Below are positions 55,516 through 64,000 of a stretch of DNA of 64,000 nucleotides, one piece after another. Every line of letters starts with the position of its first letter. Positions within the stretch are counted from its first letter, which is position 1. Position numbers and translations under genes: made by a program. The notes below the pieces were generated by a model. It was given only the letters and a program-made list of their open reading frames with translations. It searched no databases and had not been told where the DNA came from. This DNA is from Alphaproteobacteria bacterium MarineAlpha5_Bin9 (GTDB taxonomy: Bacteria; Pseudomonadota; Alphaproteobacteria; HIMB59; GCA-002718135), in the NCBI GenBank assembly GCA_002937895.1, contig PTKV01000008.1, forward strand, positions 1 through 64,000. Direction: 5' to 3'.

Positions 55516-56610
55516 ATGAAAGAACTAACATTAAAAAATCTAGATGATTTCTTAAGAGGGACAGCTTTTTTAGGCACAGGTGGTGGTGGAAATCCTTATG
55601 TTGGAGGGTTAATGTTAAGACAAGAATTAGAAAAGGGAATTAATTGCAATTTAATTAAAGGTTCTGAAGTTGATGATGATGCATTAATAATTCCTATAGC
55701 TGTTATGGGAGCTCCGACAGTAATTGTAGAAAGACTACCAAATGCTAAGTCTTGCATTAAAGCTTTAAGAAAAATGGAAGAATTAATGGGGAAAAAAGCT
55801 ACAGCTCTTATTGGAGCAGAAGCTGGTGGAATAAATGGCACACTCCCTTTTATTTTAAGCTCTTATACTGGCTTGCCAGTTATTGATGGAGATGGAATGG
55901 GTAGAGCATTTCCAGAACTCCAAATGTGCACATTTGGAGTTTATGGAGTTAATTGCTCACCGGTAATTGTTAGAGATGAAAAAGATAACGAAATAATAGT
56001 TAATGCTGAGAATAATCATGCATCAGAAATGTTTGCGAGAGTTGTATGTATGCAAATGGGAACAAAATCAGAGATAGCTTTATACCCAATGACTGGAAAA
56101 CAAATGAAAGAAACTTCAGTTCATCATACTTGTACTTTGGCATATGAAATTGGAAAATCAATTAGAGAAGCTAGAGACACTGGTAAGAGTCCTTTAAATG
56201 GAATTATTGACTATTTTAAAACGAGTTTTGATAAAAGATTTTGTAAACTATTATTTGAAGGTAAAGTTACAGACTTATTAAGGGAATCTACAGATGGATG
56301 GGCAAAAGGAACTGTAAAATTAACATCTTTGAGTGATCCTAATCAAGAAATGGTAGTGCAATTGCAAAATGAATTTTTAATTGCATTAGTAGATAACAAA
56401 CCAGTAGCAATGGTCCCTGATTTGATTTGTCTTGTAGATTTAGAAACTGCTGAACCAATTACTGCAGAAGATGTTAAATATGGTCAAAGAGTAAATGTTA
56501 TTGGAGTTAGTGTTCCTGAAAATATGAGAAGTAAAGAAGCATTAGATACTTTCGGACCTGTTCCATTTAAGGTTTGGGATGAGTATATTCCAATAGAAAA
56601 AATCAGCTAA
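55516..56610 (+). CDS. DUF917 / S-methyl-thiohydantoin desulfurase-like protein, copy 1
   Basis: A 364-residue DUF917 protein: GTAFLGTGGGGNPYVGGLMLR near the N-terminus, ALIGAEAGGINGTLPF, PVIDGDGMGRAFPELQM, and VPDLICLVDLETAEPITAEDVKYGQRV near the end. Pfam now relates this family to S-methyl-thiohydantoin desulfurase, as I recall. It pairs with HyuA in many bacteria and probably works on the same ring compound. The preceding stop is two bases upstream, so the pair is coupled. The paralogue at 60690 is 363 residues. Confidence 0.87.
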   Translation: MKELTLKNLDDFLRGTAFLGTGGGGNPYVGGLMLRQELEKGINCNLIKGSEVDDDALIIPIAVMGAPTVIVERLPNAKSCIKALRKMEELMGKKATALIGAEAGGINGTLPFILSSYTGLPVIDGDGMGRAFPELQMCTFGVYGVNCSPVIVRDEKDNEIIVNAENNHASEMFARVVCMQMGTKSEIALYPMTGKQMKETSVHHTCTLAYEIGKSIREARDTGKSPLNGIIDYFKTSFDKRFCKLLFEGKVTDLLRESTDGWAKGTVKLTSLSDPNQEMVVQLQNEFLIALVDNKPVAMVPDLICLVDLETAEPITAEDVKYGQRVNVIGVSVPENMRSKEALDTFGPVPFKVWDEYIPIEKIS

Positions 56611-56617
56611 ATTTTAT

Positions 56618-57676
56618 CTAAACTAAAACTAAATTATTTATATCAAAACCAAATTTTACAGTTTCACCTTCTTTAAATATTTTTGATTCTGGTAAATTTG
56701 AAAACTCAGATATGAATTTGAATTCATTTGAATTAATTATATATCTAATTATAGCTCCTTGGTAAGAGATAATATCTATAGTTCCCTCTAATATACAAAT
56801 ATCTTTATCTGTATTGGGATTAAATATAATATGTTCTGGTCTTAATACAGCTGATGAAAATTCCTGATTAATTTTTTCATTAATTTTTAATTGAAAATTT
56901 TGATTCAAAAAAGAAACATTGATATAATCACCCGAGTATGATTTTTTTTCTAAAGGTAAAAAATTTGAAATTCCAATAAAATCTGCAACAAATTTATTTG
57001 CTGGTTTTTCATAAATTTCAGTTGGAGTTCCTATCTGAGATATTTTTCCTTTATCCATAATAGCAATTCTATCTGACATTGTAAGGGCTTCTGATTGATC
57101 ATGTGTAACATATACAGTTGTAATCTTTAATTTTCTTTGAAGTTCTTTTATCCAGATTTTCATCTCTTCTCTTAGTTTTTTATCTAACGCACTTAAAGGT
57201 TCATCAAGTAAAAGAATTTGAGGTTCAGTTACTAAGACTCTAGCCAAAGCAACTCTTTGTTGCTCCCCTCCTGAAAGTTCTCTTTGGTATCTATTTTCAA
57301 ATCCTAACAAGTTAACTTGTTCTAATGATTTTTTTACCTTATCAATAATTTCATTTTTATTAATATTTCTCATTTTTAATCCAAATGCGATATTATCAAA
57401 TACATTCATATGAGGAAAAATTGCATAATTTTGAAAGACAAAACCTATATTTCTAGTTTCCGGTGCCTGATAAGTTATGTCATTATCACCAATTAATATT
57501 TTTCCACCTGACGGCATAACAAATCCTGCAATCATTCTTAAAGTTGTTGATTTGCCGCATCCAGACGGTCCTAAAACAGAAAAAAATTCTCCAGAATTAA
57601 TATTAAAACTTACATCATTTACAGCAAGCAGTTCATCAAATTTTTTTGAAAGATTATTTAATTTTAAATCGAACAT
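56618..57676 (-). CDS. polyamine-type ABC transporter ATP-binding protein
   Basis: A 352-residue PotA-like ATPase from ATG 57676 (MFDLKLNNLSKKF). The open frame to 57706 would run into the hairpin. Walker A GPSGCGKST, Q loop VFQNYAIFPHM, signature LSGGEQQRVALAR, Walker B ILLLDEPLSALD and H loop VTHDQSEA are all present. A C-terminal TOBE domain starts near residue 270 (ILRPEHI-like VLRPEHIIF). It powers the two permeases at 58986-60685. Separated from the binding-protein gene by a hairpin. Confidence 0.9.
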   Translation of the reverse strand: MFDLKLNNLSKKFDELLAVNDVSFNINSGEFFSVLGPSGCGKSTTLRMIAGFVMPSGGKILIGDNDITYQAPETRNIGFVFQNYAIFPHMNVFDNIAFGLKMRNINKNEIIDKVKKSLEQVNLLGFENRYQRELSGGEQQRVALARVLVTEPQILLLDEPLSALDKKLREEMKIWIKELQRKLKITTVYVTHDQSEALTMSDRIAIMDKGKISQIGTPTEIYEKPANKFVADFIGISNFLPLEKKSYSGDYINVSFLNQNFQLKINEKINQEFSSAVLRPEHIIFNPNTDKDICILEGTIDIISYQGAIIRYIINSNEFKFISEFSNLPESKIFKEGETVKFGFDINNLVLV

Positions 57677-57683
57677 AAAAACA

Positions 57684-57708
57684 TTGTGGCCATATTGAAT
57701 GGCCACAA
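57684..57708 (-). terminator. hairpin between the binding protein and ATPase genes
   Basis: A perfect 10-bp inverted repeat TTGTGGCCAT/ATGGCCACAA with a 5-base loop lies just after the binding-protein gene on the minus strand, followed by TGTTTTTATG. The T tract is short. It likely works as a partial terminator or 3'-end stabiliser, as after aapJ. Confidence 0.7.
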
Positions 57709-57724
57709 AAATAAATATTAAGAA

Positions 57725-58849
57725 TTAACTAGCAAAAATTTCATTACAAGTTTCTACTATATCATCTTCATTATCTAAATACCAATTCCAATCTGGTGTA
57801 AATAAATCATCTAATGCTCCTGCATCATTTGTAACACCTTTAGAAGTTAGTAATTCAGGTAATTCAGCATTTTTTATTGTAGGTCTTAAATAAAATGTTT
57901 CACCTGCACCATTCATAAATTTTGGATCTAATTTCGCATTTACATATGCAAGTGCAAGTTTCTTCTGCATAGGATCAGCATATTTACTAACAGTATGAGT
58001 TTGAGTTAAGATTGGTTTTCTGTGTTGCCAAACGATTGGAGCAACTGGAATTCCTTTATCCATTTGTAAATATATTTCACCTTCCCATTGAACACCTATA
58101 TGAACCTCACCTCTTTCAACTAATGTTTGCATATTACCAGTAAAATCAGAAATTTTAGCAGGCATTGCATCTTTCATAGCTTGAAATCCAGCTTTAAGAT
58201 CATATTCGTCTTTACCAAATTGAGCACAAGCACAAATAAAGAAAACCATTTGCAGAGTATTAGAAGTTATATAAGTTCCTCTCATGCCAGCAAATCTGTC
58301 TTCCCAAAAAGATTCAAAAGTTGTTGGATTTGGATCTGTTAAATCAGTTCTATAAACATGGGCATATTGTCCAAAAGCCCACGTTAAACCTACACCTGTA
58401 GCTTTAGCAAATGGCCAAATATTTTTTCCATTAGGTATTGCATCAGCAATATCATCAGGAGTCATAAAATAATCACCTGATTTTTGAGTTTTAACCATTT
58501 CTGGAATATTCCAATTACATATATCAAAAGCTGGGTTTTGAGGACCATTTGCAATATACTTTGGAAACCAAGGCCAAGCACCATCATATGATACTGTACA
58601 ATTATAAGTTTTTTCAAACTCATCAATAAAAGCACCTCTCATATATTCTTCCCAGAAACCTCCCCACTCTCCAAGTTTTAATGTAGCACCACCAGCATCA
58701 AAAGGTTGTCCATCAAAAGTTACATCTTGTGACCATGCGTGGTTAATATTAAATAGTGGTAATGTAGAAGCAGCAGCAGTTACAGCAGCAGTGTTTTTGA
58801 GAAATTTTCGTCTAGATTGATTTTTTCTAGAAATATTTTTTTTATTCAT
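57725..58849 (-). CDS. Tat-exported spermidine/putrescine-type solute-binding protein
   Basis: A 374-residue periplasmic protein. The N-terminus is a twin-arginine signal: SRRKFLKN followed by an alanine-rich segment (AAVTAAAST) and a likely cleavage near HAWSQ. The mature part belongs to the PotD/PotF-like bacterial extracellular family (KLGEWGGFWEEYMRG, FDICNWNIPEMV, GVGLTWAFGQYAHVYRTD). It would capture a charged amine or related compound. The tatABC genes it needs are at 31197-32513. Located between its permease and ATPase genes, with a 136-base spacer upstream and a hairpin downstream. Confidence 0.87.
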   Translation of the reverse strand: MNKKNISRKNQSRRKFLKNTAAVTAAASTLPLFNINHAWSQDVTFDGQPFDAGGATLKLGEWGGFWEEYMRGAFIDEFEKTYNCTVSYDGAWPWFPKYIANGPQNPAFDICNWNIPEMVKTQKSGDYFMTPDDIADAIPNGKNIWPFAKATGVGLTWAFGQYAHVYRTDLTDPNPTTFESFWEDRFAGMRGTYITSNTLQMVFFICACAQFGKDEYDLKAGFQAMKDAMPAKISDFTGNMQTLVERGEVHIGVQWEGEIYLQMDKGIPVAPIVWQHRKPILTQTHTVSKYADPMQKKLALAYVNAKLDPKFMNGAGETFYLRPTIKNAELPELLTSKGVTNDAGALDDLFTPDWNWYLDNEDDIVETCNEIFAS

Positions 58850-58985
58850 AAAATTACTCCATTATACAAATATTTATAAAAACTTAGCATATAATATTAA
58901 CTATACAACAGAGTTTTCTCAATAAAAGCTTTAAATTATTATTACTAATTTTTTATGATAAAATAAATCTATTTACCAATAAATA

Positions 58986-59813
58986 TTAAGAAAATTTTAC
59001 CCCTGAAAACTTTTTCAGATTAACTAATCTAGAAGTTATAAGCATAGAAAGTATAACAAGACAAATTGCAAATATACCTGCTGCAGCTGCAGTAGGTTCA
59101 AAAGTATATCTTAGAGACCAATAAAGAGCAATAGGTAATGGAGTGTTATTTGGAGTAGACATAAATAAAGATACATCGAATTGACCAAACGAAACAATAA
59201 AAGCAAATACAGAACCTGCCATTACTCCATTACTAATATTAGGAAGAGTAACTTTTCTAAAAGCAGTTAAAGGTGAGGCCCCTAAACTTCTGGCAGCTTG
59301 TTCTAAATTAACATCAAAATTAAATAATGATGCGGAAACAGTTCCTATGACATAAGGCATAGTAACTAAAACATGTGCTATAATCATTCCTAAATATGTT
59401 CTAGCTAAACCCCAACCTGAAGATATATAAAAAACATATAAAGCTAATCCTAAAACAATTCCCGGTAAAATTAATGGTGATAAAAAAATAGCTCTTAAAA
59501 TATTAATACCAGGAAATTTAAATCTAGTAATAAATATAGCTGCCATGGTTCCTAAAATAGTTGATATAACCATTACAATTAAAGCTAAACCAAAACTGAA
59601 TAAAAAAGCAGATAGAAATTCCTCGCTTTGGAAAAATGCCACTATCCATCTAGTTGAAAATCCTTCTGGCGGAAAAGTTAAATGATCGCCAGAATTTAAA
59701 CCTGTTAAAACAACAATAAAAACCGGAATTAATAAAATACATAAAGCAATAAAAGATCCAAATTTAACAAGAAAACCAACTTCACCAACTTCTTTTAATC
59801 TTTTTGCTGCCAT
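58986..59813 (-). CDS. polyamine-type ABC transporter permease (PotC-like)
   Basis: A 275-residue permease from ATG 59813 (MAAKRLKEVGEVGF); the frame further upstream overlaps the other permease and is not used. Six membrane helices, with the coupling loop EQAARSLGASPLTAFRKVTLPNIS. It is the second membrane subunit with the gene at 59813-60685, whose stop overlaps its start by one base (TAATG). Confidence 0.9.
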   Translation of the reverse strand: MAAKRLKEVGEVGFLVKFGSFIALCILLIPVFIVVLTGLNSGDHLTFPPEGFSTRWIVAFFQSEEFLSAFLFSFGLALIVMVISTILGTMAAIFITRFKFPGINILRAIFLSPLILPGIVLGLALYVFYISSGWGLARTYLGMIIAHVLVTMPYVIGTVSASLFNFDVNLEQAARSLGASPLTAFRKVTLPNISNGVMAGSVFAFIVSFGQFDVSLFMSTPNNTPLPIALYWSLRYTFEPTAAAAGIFAICLVILSMLITSRLVNLKKFSGVKFS

Positions 59814-60685
59814 TATGCTCTTCCTCCAGCAATTCTTATAGCTGTCTTTTGATATATTAAAACTGATAATAAACTTGTTAAAAATAAAACTACAGCTATT
59901 GCAGAACCAAACTGCCATTTACCCATTTCTGCAACTTGTTGATATACATGTAAAGGCATCATCATAACTTTCCAACCTCCCATTAATGCTGGAACTAAAT
60001 ATGAACTAATAGATATTGCAAAAACCAGTAATGTTCCTGCAAGTATTCCTGGCATTGAAAGAGGGAGAATAATATTCCAAAAGGTCTTATTTGGAGAAGC
60101 ACCTAAACTTCTACTAGCTTCAACAACAGAAGGCGATATTCCCCTAATAATTCCTATTAAAGATAAAATCATAAAAGGAAGAGAAAATTGAACCAAACCG
60201 ATAACGACTCCTAATTTATTATACATCAAACCTATTGGTTTTTCTATAATGTCAAAATACATTAAAGCTCCATTAATTACACCATTATCCCCTAATAAAA
60301 CCATTAACCCAAATAATCTTATAACCATATCTAATTGCATAGCACATAATACTAAAATCATTAAGAATGTATTTCTTGCAACATTTTCAGTTTTAGCAAT
60401 TAAATAAGCTAGAGGATATCCTATAATTAAAGTTATTATTGATACTAGAGCAGCGAGTGTTAAGGACATAACTGCAGCATCAAAGTATAAAGATCTATTC
60501 CATATTCTTAAAAAACTTTTTAAAGTCCATTCACCTTGTAAAGCTAAAACTCCAGTTACTGGCTTATCAAAAGCTATAATGAAAAGACTAGCAACTGGAA
60601 TTATAAAGAAAACTAGAAAAAAAATAAAAGTTGGTAAAACTAAAAAAATTGGTCTGTAAGATATATATATTTTTTTGAAATTCAT
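59813..60685 (-). CDS. polyamine-type ABC transporter permease (PotB-like)
   Basis: A 290-residue permease with six membrane helices beginning YRPIFLVLPTFIFFLVFFIIPV. The coupling loop is VEASRSLGASPNKTFWNIILPLSMPGI. It forms a heterodimer with the PotC-like permease. It starts four bases after the DUF917 gene, so uptake and catabolic genes share a transcript. Confidence 0.9.
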   Translation of the reverse strand: MNFKKIYISYRPIFLVLPTFIFFLVFFIIPVASLFIIAFDKPVTGVLALQGEWTLKSFLRIWNRSLYFDAAVMSLTLAALVSIITLIIGYPLAYLIAKTENVARNTFLMILVLCAMQLDMVIRLFGLMVLLGDNGVINGALMYFDIIEKPIGLMYNKLGVVIGLVQFSLPFMILSLIGIIRGISPSVVEASRSLGASPNKTFWNIILPLSMPGILAGTLLVFAISISSYLVPALMGGWKVMMMPLHVYQQVAEMGKWQFGSAIAVVLFLTSLLSVLIYQKTAIRIAGGRA

Positions 60686-60689
60686 ATTT

Positions 60690-61781
60690 TTACAATTCTT
60701 CTAATGGAGTATAATCAAAGTTTAAACCAAAGGCTCTAGGGCCAAATAAATCTAAAGCTTTTTTTGATCTCATAATTGAAGTTGCCGAAATAGCAACTAT
60801 TTTTATTCTTTGTCCATAACGTAATCCATCCGTAGTTATAGGTTCTCCAGTTTCACTATCAAGTGCACATATCAAATCAGGTACCATAGCTAAAAGTTTT
60901 TTATCATTTAATTTAGCATAAGAGAATTCATTTTGAAATTCAATTAACATTTCATCTGAAGAATCTAGACTTTTTAAAAATAATTTCCCCCTAGTGAATC
61001 CATTTAATGTTTCTCTAATTAAATCATTTATTTTTCCTGAAAAAAGAACTTTTCCACATCTTGGTGGATTGCTTTTTTCCATATAATTTATTATTGCCAT
61101 AACAGGATCGGTTTTTTGATTTCTTGCTTTTTCAATGACCTCTCCTATGTCAAAAGATAATTTTATTGTATTATGAATAGCTGTTTCTTTAATTTGTTTA
61201 GCATTCATCGGATAACATGCCATTTCACAAATTCCACCCATTCTCACGCAGACTGCTCTAGCAAGCCATTCCCCAGATCCACTATTTCTTGAATTAAAAA
61301 TAGCCGTTTCATAAAAATCATTAATAGCTACAATTGGATTTATATCAACATCTCCAACATTATATGTAACCATTTGTAATTCAGGAAAAGCTCTACCCAT
61401 TCCGTCTGCATCAATTACAGGTAAACCAGATAATGCAGAAACAACAAGGGGTAATGTAGCATTAACACCACCAGCTTCTATAGGCATAATAGCATTGAAT
61501 TTTTTACCAATAATTTCTTCTACTTTTCTTAATGCATGGAGAGTTGTAGGTCCGTTGGGAACTTTTTCAACAAAAACTGTTGGAGCCCCCATAGATAAAA
61601 CATTACAAGCAAAAGTATCTTCTTTTATTTCATCAGGACTTATTATTTTAATTTTTTTCCCTTTTTCTAATTGATGTTTTAACATTAATTTTCCTATATA
61701 AGGATCTCCTCCTCCACCAGTACCTAGAAAAGCTGTTCCTCTTGTAAAATTTTCCAAATTGTCTAATGTTAATTCAATCAT
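60690..61781 (-). CDS. DUF917 / S-methyl-thiohydantoin desulfurase-like protein, copy 2
   Basis: A 363-residue paralogue of the protein at 55516. GTAFLGTGGGGDPYIGKLML, EAGGVNATLPLVVSALSGLPVIDADGMG and PDLICALDSETGEPITTDGLRYGQR match the first copy, while surface stretches differ. It is not a recent duplicate. It lies between hyuA copy 2 (gap three bases) and the permease, which binds this pair to the transporter. Confidence 0.87.
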   Translation of the reverse strand: MIELTLDNLENFTRGTAFLGTGGGGDPYIGKLMLKHQLEKGKKIKIISPDEIKEDTFACNVLSMGAPTVFVEKVPNGPTTLHALRKVEEIIGKKFNAIMPIEAGGVNATLPLVVSALSGLPVIDADGMGRAFPELQMVTYNVGDVDINPIVAINDFYETAIFNSRNSGSGEWLARAVCVRMGGICEMACYPMNAKQIKETAIHNTIKLSFDIGEVIEKARNQKTDPVMAIINYMEKSNPPRCGKVLFSGKINDLIRETLNGFTRGKLFLKSLDSSDEMLIEFQNEFSYAKLNDKKLLAMVPDLICALDSETGEPITTDGLRYGQRIKIVAISATSIMRSKKALDLFGPRAFGLNFDYTPLEEL

Positions 61782-61784
61782 ATA

Positions 61785-63326
61785 TTAAAATATATCCCCT
61801 ACTGCTTTTACATGTAATCTAACGGCACCTGATGGAAGATAGCTTAACGGAATTTCTTCTAATTCAATAATTGAAATAGTTTCTTTTATAGCTCCAGCTT
61901 GAAGAGCCCTATTGATAGCATCATTTTTAGCATTTTCTATTGATTTATCTCTTCCAATTTCATTATATGAATAAATTTTATCTATTTCACCTCCTGCTTG
62001 AGCCAAAGAAGCACCAATAGCATTAGCAACATCAGAATGTTTTGGGATAATAACTTCTTCCGCTCCTTCTAAATTTCCTTCTACAAGAATACTACCACCT
62101 CCTACTAAAATAACAGGTACTAAATCTTTATTCAACTTTACTCTATCTATACCATCCTCTATCATTTTTTTTATTTTAATTATTGTATTATCAATTAAAT
62201 TTTTATCCAAATTACTAACATTATCTTTATTTCCAAAATTTGATAAACCTTTCGCAATAGCAATATCTGAAGCTGTAAGTTTATTTCCACCAAAAATTAA
62301 ACTTTCTGAAGTTAATTTAAAACCAACAGACTCTGGACCAACTTCTATATTATTATTCACATTTGTTACTAAACTACCCCCACCTAACCCAATAGATATT
62401 AAATCAGGCATTCTAAAATTTGTTCTAACTCCTCCTATATCAACAGGAATTGCTGATTCTCTAGGAAAGCCTTCTTTGATTACACCGAAATCAGTAGTTG
62501 TCCCTCCAATATCTACTACAATAGCGTTTTTATGTCCTGATAAAAATGCAGCACCTCTCATACTATTAGTTGGTCCAGAAGCAAAAGTTAAAACAGGATA
62601 ATTTTTAACTATGTTTGCAGACATTAATGTTCCATCATTTTGACTAATATAAAATGGACATTTAATATTTAATTTTATTAATGCTTCATTAAATGAAGTG
62701 ATAACTTTATCTGCAAGATTTCCTAAAGAAGAATTCATAATTGTAGCATTTTCTCTTTCAATAAAACCTACTCTTCCAATTCTATGTGACATTGTAATTA
62801 TAGATTCAGGGTTATATTTTTTTATGATATCAGCAGTAAGTATTTCTTGTTTTTCATTAATAGGTGAAAAAACACATGATATTGAAATATATTTTAATTT
62901 TTTTTGAGAAATTTCTTTAGCTACTTTTTCAATTTCAGTTTCAGACCAATCCCCAAGATATCTTCCGTCAAATTCATAACCTCCAGGAACAATCCAAAAA
63001 TTATTTCCTAAAATATTTCTTAAATTATCAGAAAAATCAATACAAGGAGGAACACTAATAGTTGCTGGATAGGCTAATCTTACAATTGCAACTTCTTCTA
63101 GTCTTTTATTTTCTACAAATGCATTTGTAAATTGAGTTGTCCCAATCATTACAGATTCTAAATCATTTGGAGATATTTTTGTTTTTTCAAGTATGTCACT
63201 TACAGCATTAATTATACCTAAACCAGGTTCCTCTGTGGTAGCAGACTTAACTCCATGAAGAACTTCTCTACCGTTCATTATAACAGCATCAGTATTAGTC
63301 CCACCAACGTCAACACCTATTCTCAT
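61785..63326 (-). CDS. hyuA: hydantoinase/oxoprolinase family protein, copy 2
   Basis: A 513-residue paralogue of the protein at 53972 with exactly the same length. It has DVGGTNTDAVIM, GTTQFTNAFVENKRLEEV, YISQNDGTLMSA, SGPTNSMRGAAFLSGHKNA, and VDIGGTTTDFGVI. It is the first gene of a minus-strand operon hyuA-DUF917-permease-permease. Sequence divergence from copy 1 outside the motifs suggests a related but different substrate. Confidence 0.9.
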   Translation of the reverse strand: MRIGVDVGGTNTDAVIMNGREVLHGVKSATTEEPGLGIINAVSDILEKTKISPNDLESVMIGTTQFTNAFVENKRLEEVAIVRLAYPATISVPPCIDFSDNLRNILGNNFWIVPGGYEFDGRYLGDWSETEIEKVAKEISQKKLKYISISCVFSPINEKQEILTADIIKKYNPESIITMSHRIGRVGFIERENATIMNSSLGNLADKVITSFNEALIKLNIKCPFYISQNDGTLMSANIVKNYPVLTFASGPTNSMRGAAFLSGHKNAIVVDIGGTTTDFGVIKEGFPRESAIPVDIGGVRTNFRMPDLISIGLGGGSLVTNVNNNIEVGPESVGFKLTSESLIFGGNKLTASDIAIAKGLSNFGNKDNVSNLDKNLIDNTIIKIKKMIEDGIDRVKLNKDLVPVILVGGGSILVEGNLEGAEEVIIPKHSDVANAIGASLAQAGGEIDKIYSYNEIGRDKSIENAKNDAINRALQAGAIKETISIIELEEIPLSYLPSGAVRLHVKAVGDIF

Positions 63327-63417
63327 AATATTAAAGAAATTTTGATTATTATTATTTTTTTATTTTGGTCAATATATCATTTAATAATTATTCAATAATT
63401 TAAATTATTAAATATAA

Positions 63418-63753
63418 TTAATCTAAATTAATAGTATCAATTTTTGTAGCTAGAATAAAATCATTCAAGGATAATCCTTTTATAGCATGTGTATGTATCA
63501 TTATTAGACAGTAGCCATATCCTAAAGATATATCAGGATGATGTCCCTCATTTTCAGCTAGTGCACCGACCAAGTTAACAAAATTAAGGGAGTCGGAAAA
63601 ATTTTTGAATTTAAATTTTTTATAAATCATATCTTTGCTATCATTTAAAGCCCAATTATTGAGTAAAAATAAATTTTTTCTAATTTCACTATTTTCCATC
63701 TTAGGTGTTTTAGTTGAACATGGTTTGCATTTTTGATTTTTAAAATTATTCAT
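63418..63753 (-). CDS. phhB: pterin-4a-carbinolamine dehydratase
   Basis: A 111-residue PCD. ENEGHHPDISLGYGYCLIMIHTHAIKGLSLNDF contains the family signature, with His71, His72 and His88 at the active-site positions. It recycles tetrahydropterin for aromatic amino acid hydroxylases; no phhA is visible here, and many bacteria use PCD-like proteins otherwise. The N-terminal CKPC adds a possible metal-binding or redox pair. Confidence 0.87.
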   Translation of the reverse strand: MNNFKNQKCKPCSTKTPKMENSEIRKNLFLLNNWALNDSKDMIYKKFKFKNFSDSLNFVNLVGALAENEGHHPDISLGYGYCLIMIHTHAIKGLSLNDFILATKIDTINLD

Positions 63754-63788
63754 ATATTTTAAATATTAATTCTTATTTTTATTGTTTT

Positions 63789-64000
63789 TTAAATTTCTAT
63801 TACCAATCCATCATAACCAGGAAAAACATTTTGAGGACATAAATCTAAAAGTGATTTTTCATCTATTAATGCTGTCATATGCGTGAAAATTGTTTTTTTT
63901 GGTTTCAAATATTTTACATAATCCAAGATTTCATTTAAGCCTGCATGAGAAGGATGTGGATCATATCTTAATAAACCTACAATCCATAAATCTAAATTTT
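63789..64000 (-). CDS. MBL-fold metallo-hydrolase, C-terminal part (runs off right edge)
   Basis: A minus-strand frame open from the window end to TAA at 63789, 70 codons visible. The end reads LDLWIVGLLRYDPHPSHAG, LNEILDYVKYLKPKKTIFTHM, then PQNVFPGYDGLVIEI. This fits the C-terminus of the PhnP-like metallo-beta-lactamase subgroup, where RY-PHPTHA and LTHM-H recur. The N-terminus with the main zinc motif lies outside the window. It would be transcribed toward phhB, 35 bases away. Confidence 0.75.
   Translation of the reverse strand, partial: NLDLWIVGLLRYDPHPSHAGLNEILDYVKYLKPKKTIFTHMTALIDEKSLLDLCPQNVFPGYDGLVIEI

Noticed and set aside
1-64000. CRISPR array, rRNA or insertion sequences
   Set aside because: No spaced direct repeats of CRISPR type, no rRNA sequence and no transposase-like protein seen.

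Overview
The window is a very AT-rich, tightly packed bacterial chromosome segment. Genes often overlap by 1-8 bases and no gene-free stretch exceeds about 230 bases. It looks like a streamlined, probably marine, member of the Alphaproteobacteria. Evidence: the gene order methyltransferase-tolC-DUF2497/popZ-valS; the order SPOR-scpA-scpB-tatA-tatB-tatC-serS-pcm; an aapJQMP-type general amino acid transporter; and a GTTC-N7-GTTC type LexA box in front of umuDC. I cannot place it to genus from sequence alone.

Layout from left to right. Positions 1-4495 hold tRNA-Arg and a translationally coupled operon mtnP-mtnA-(class II aldolase/short-chain dehydrogenase fusion)-cupin. This looks like a shortened 5'-methylthioadenosine / 5'-deoxyadenosine salvage route. 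Next on the minus strand come metC and a TauE/SafE-type permease (4492-6398). Positions 6474-12881 hold a general L-amino acid ABC transporter: two periplasmic binding proteins, aapP placed away from aapQM, and a terminator-like hairpin after the strongly expressed aapJ. Positions 13001-15594 hold an SOS-type umuD-umuC pair followed one base later by an amidinohydrolase. An AlkB-like diiron protein, a GMC flavoprotein and two tRNAs (Asn, Cys) follow.

Positions 18505-34415 are mostly housekeeping: tolC, a short PopZ-like protein, valS, ilvD, xth, an A-type iron-sulfur carrier, dgt, argS, scpAB, tatABC, serS and pcm. Positions 34412-46057 are mixed: MATE exporter, adenine deaminase, DjlA-like protein, threonine dehydratase, anmK, a structured RNA candidate ending in a strong terminator just before a nucleoside deaminase, glutamate dehydrogenase, an RseP-like protease, a MazG/HisE-like pyrophosphohydrolase and a bile-acid:Na+ symporter family protein.

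Positions 46105-64000 look like accessory metabolism. A lone tyrosine recombinase has a dif-like inverted repeat directly in front of its start codon. It is followed by a sirtuin, acetamidase/formamidase, FAD oxidoreductase, membrane dipeptidase, DUF1028 protein, MDR reductase and hydantoin/Asp-Glu racemase. Then two copies of a hydantoinase (HyuA)-DUF917 gene pair stand in mirror orientation around a polyamine-type ABC transporter with a Tat-exported binding protein. Together this region suggests uptake and ring-opening of hydantoin-, thiohydantoin- or lactam-like nitrogen compounds to amino acids. The window closes with a pterin carbinolamine dehydratase and the C-terminal part of an MBL-fold hydrolase that runs off the right edge.
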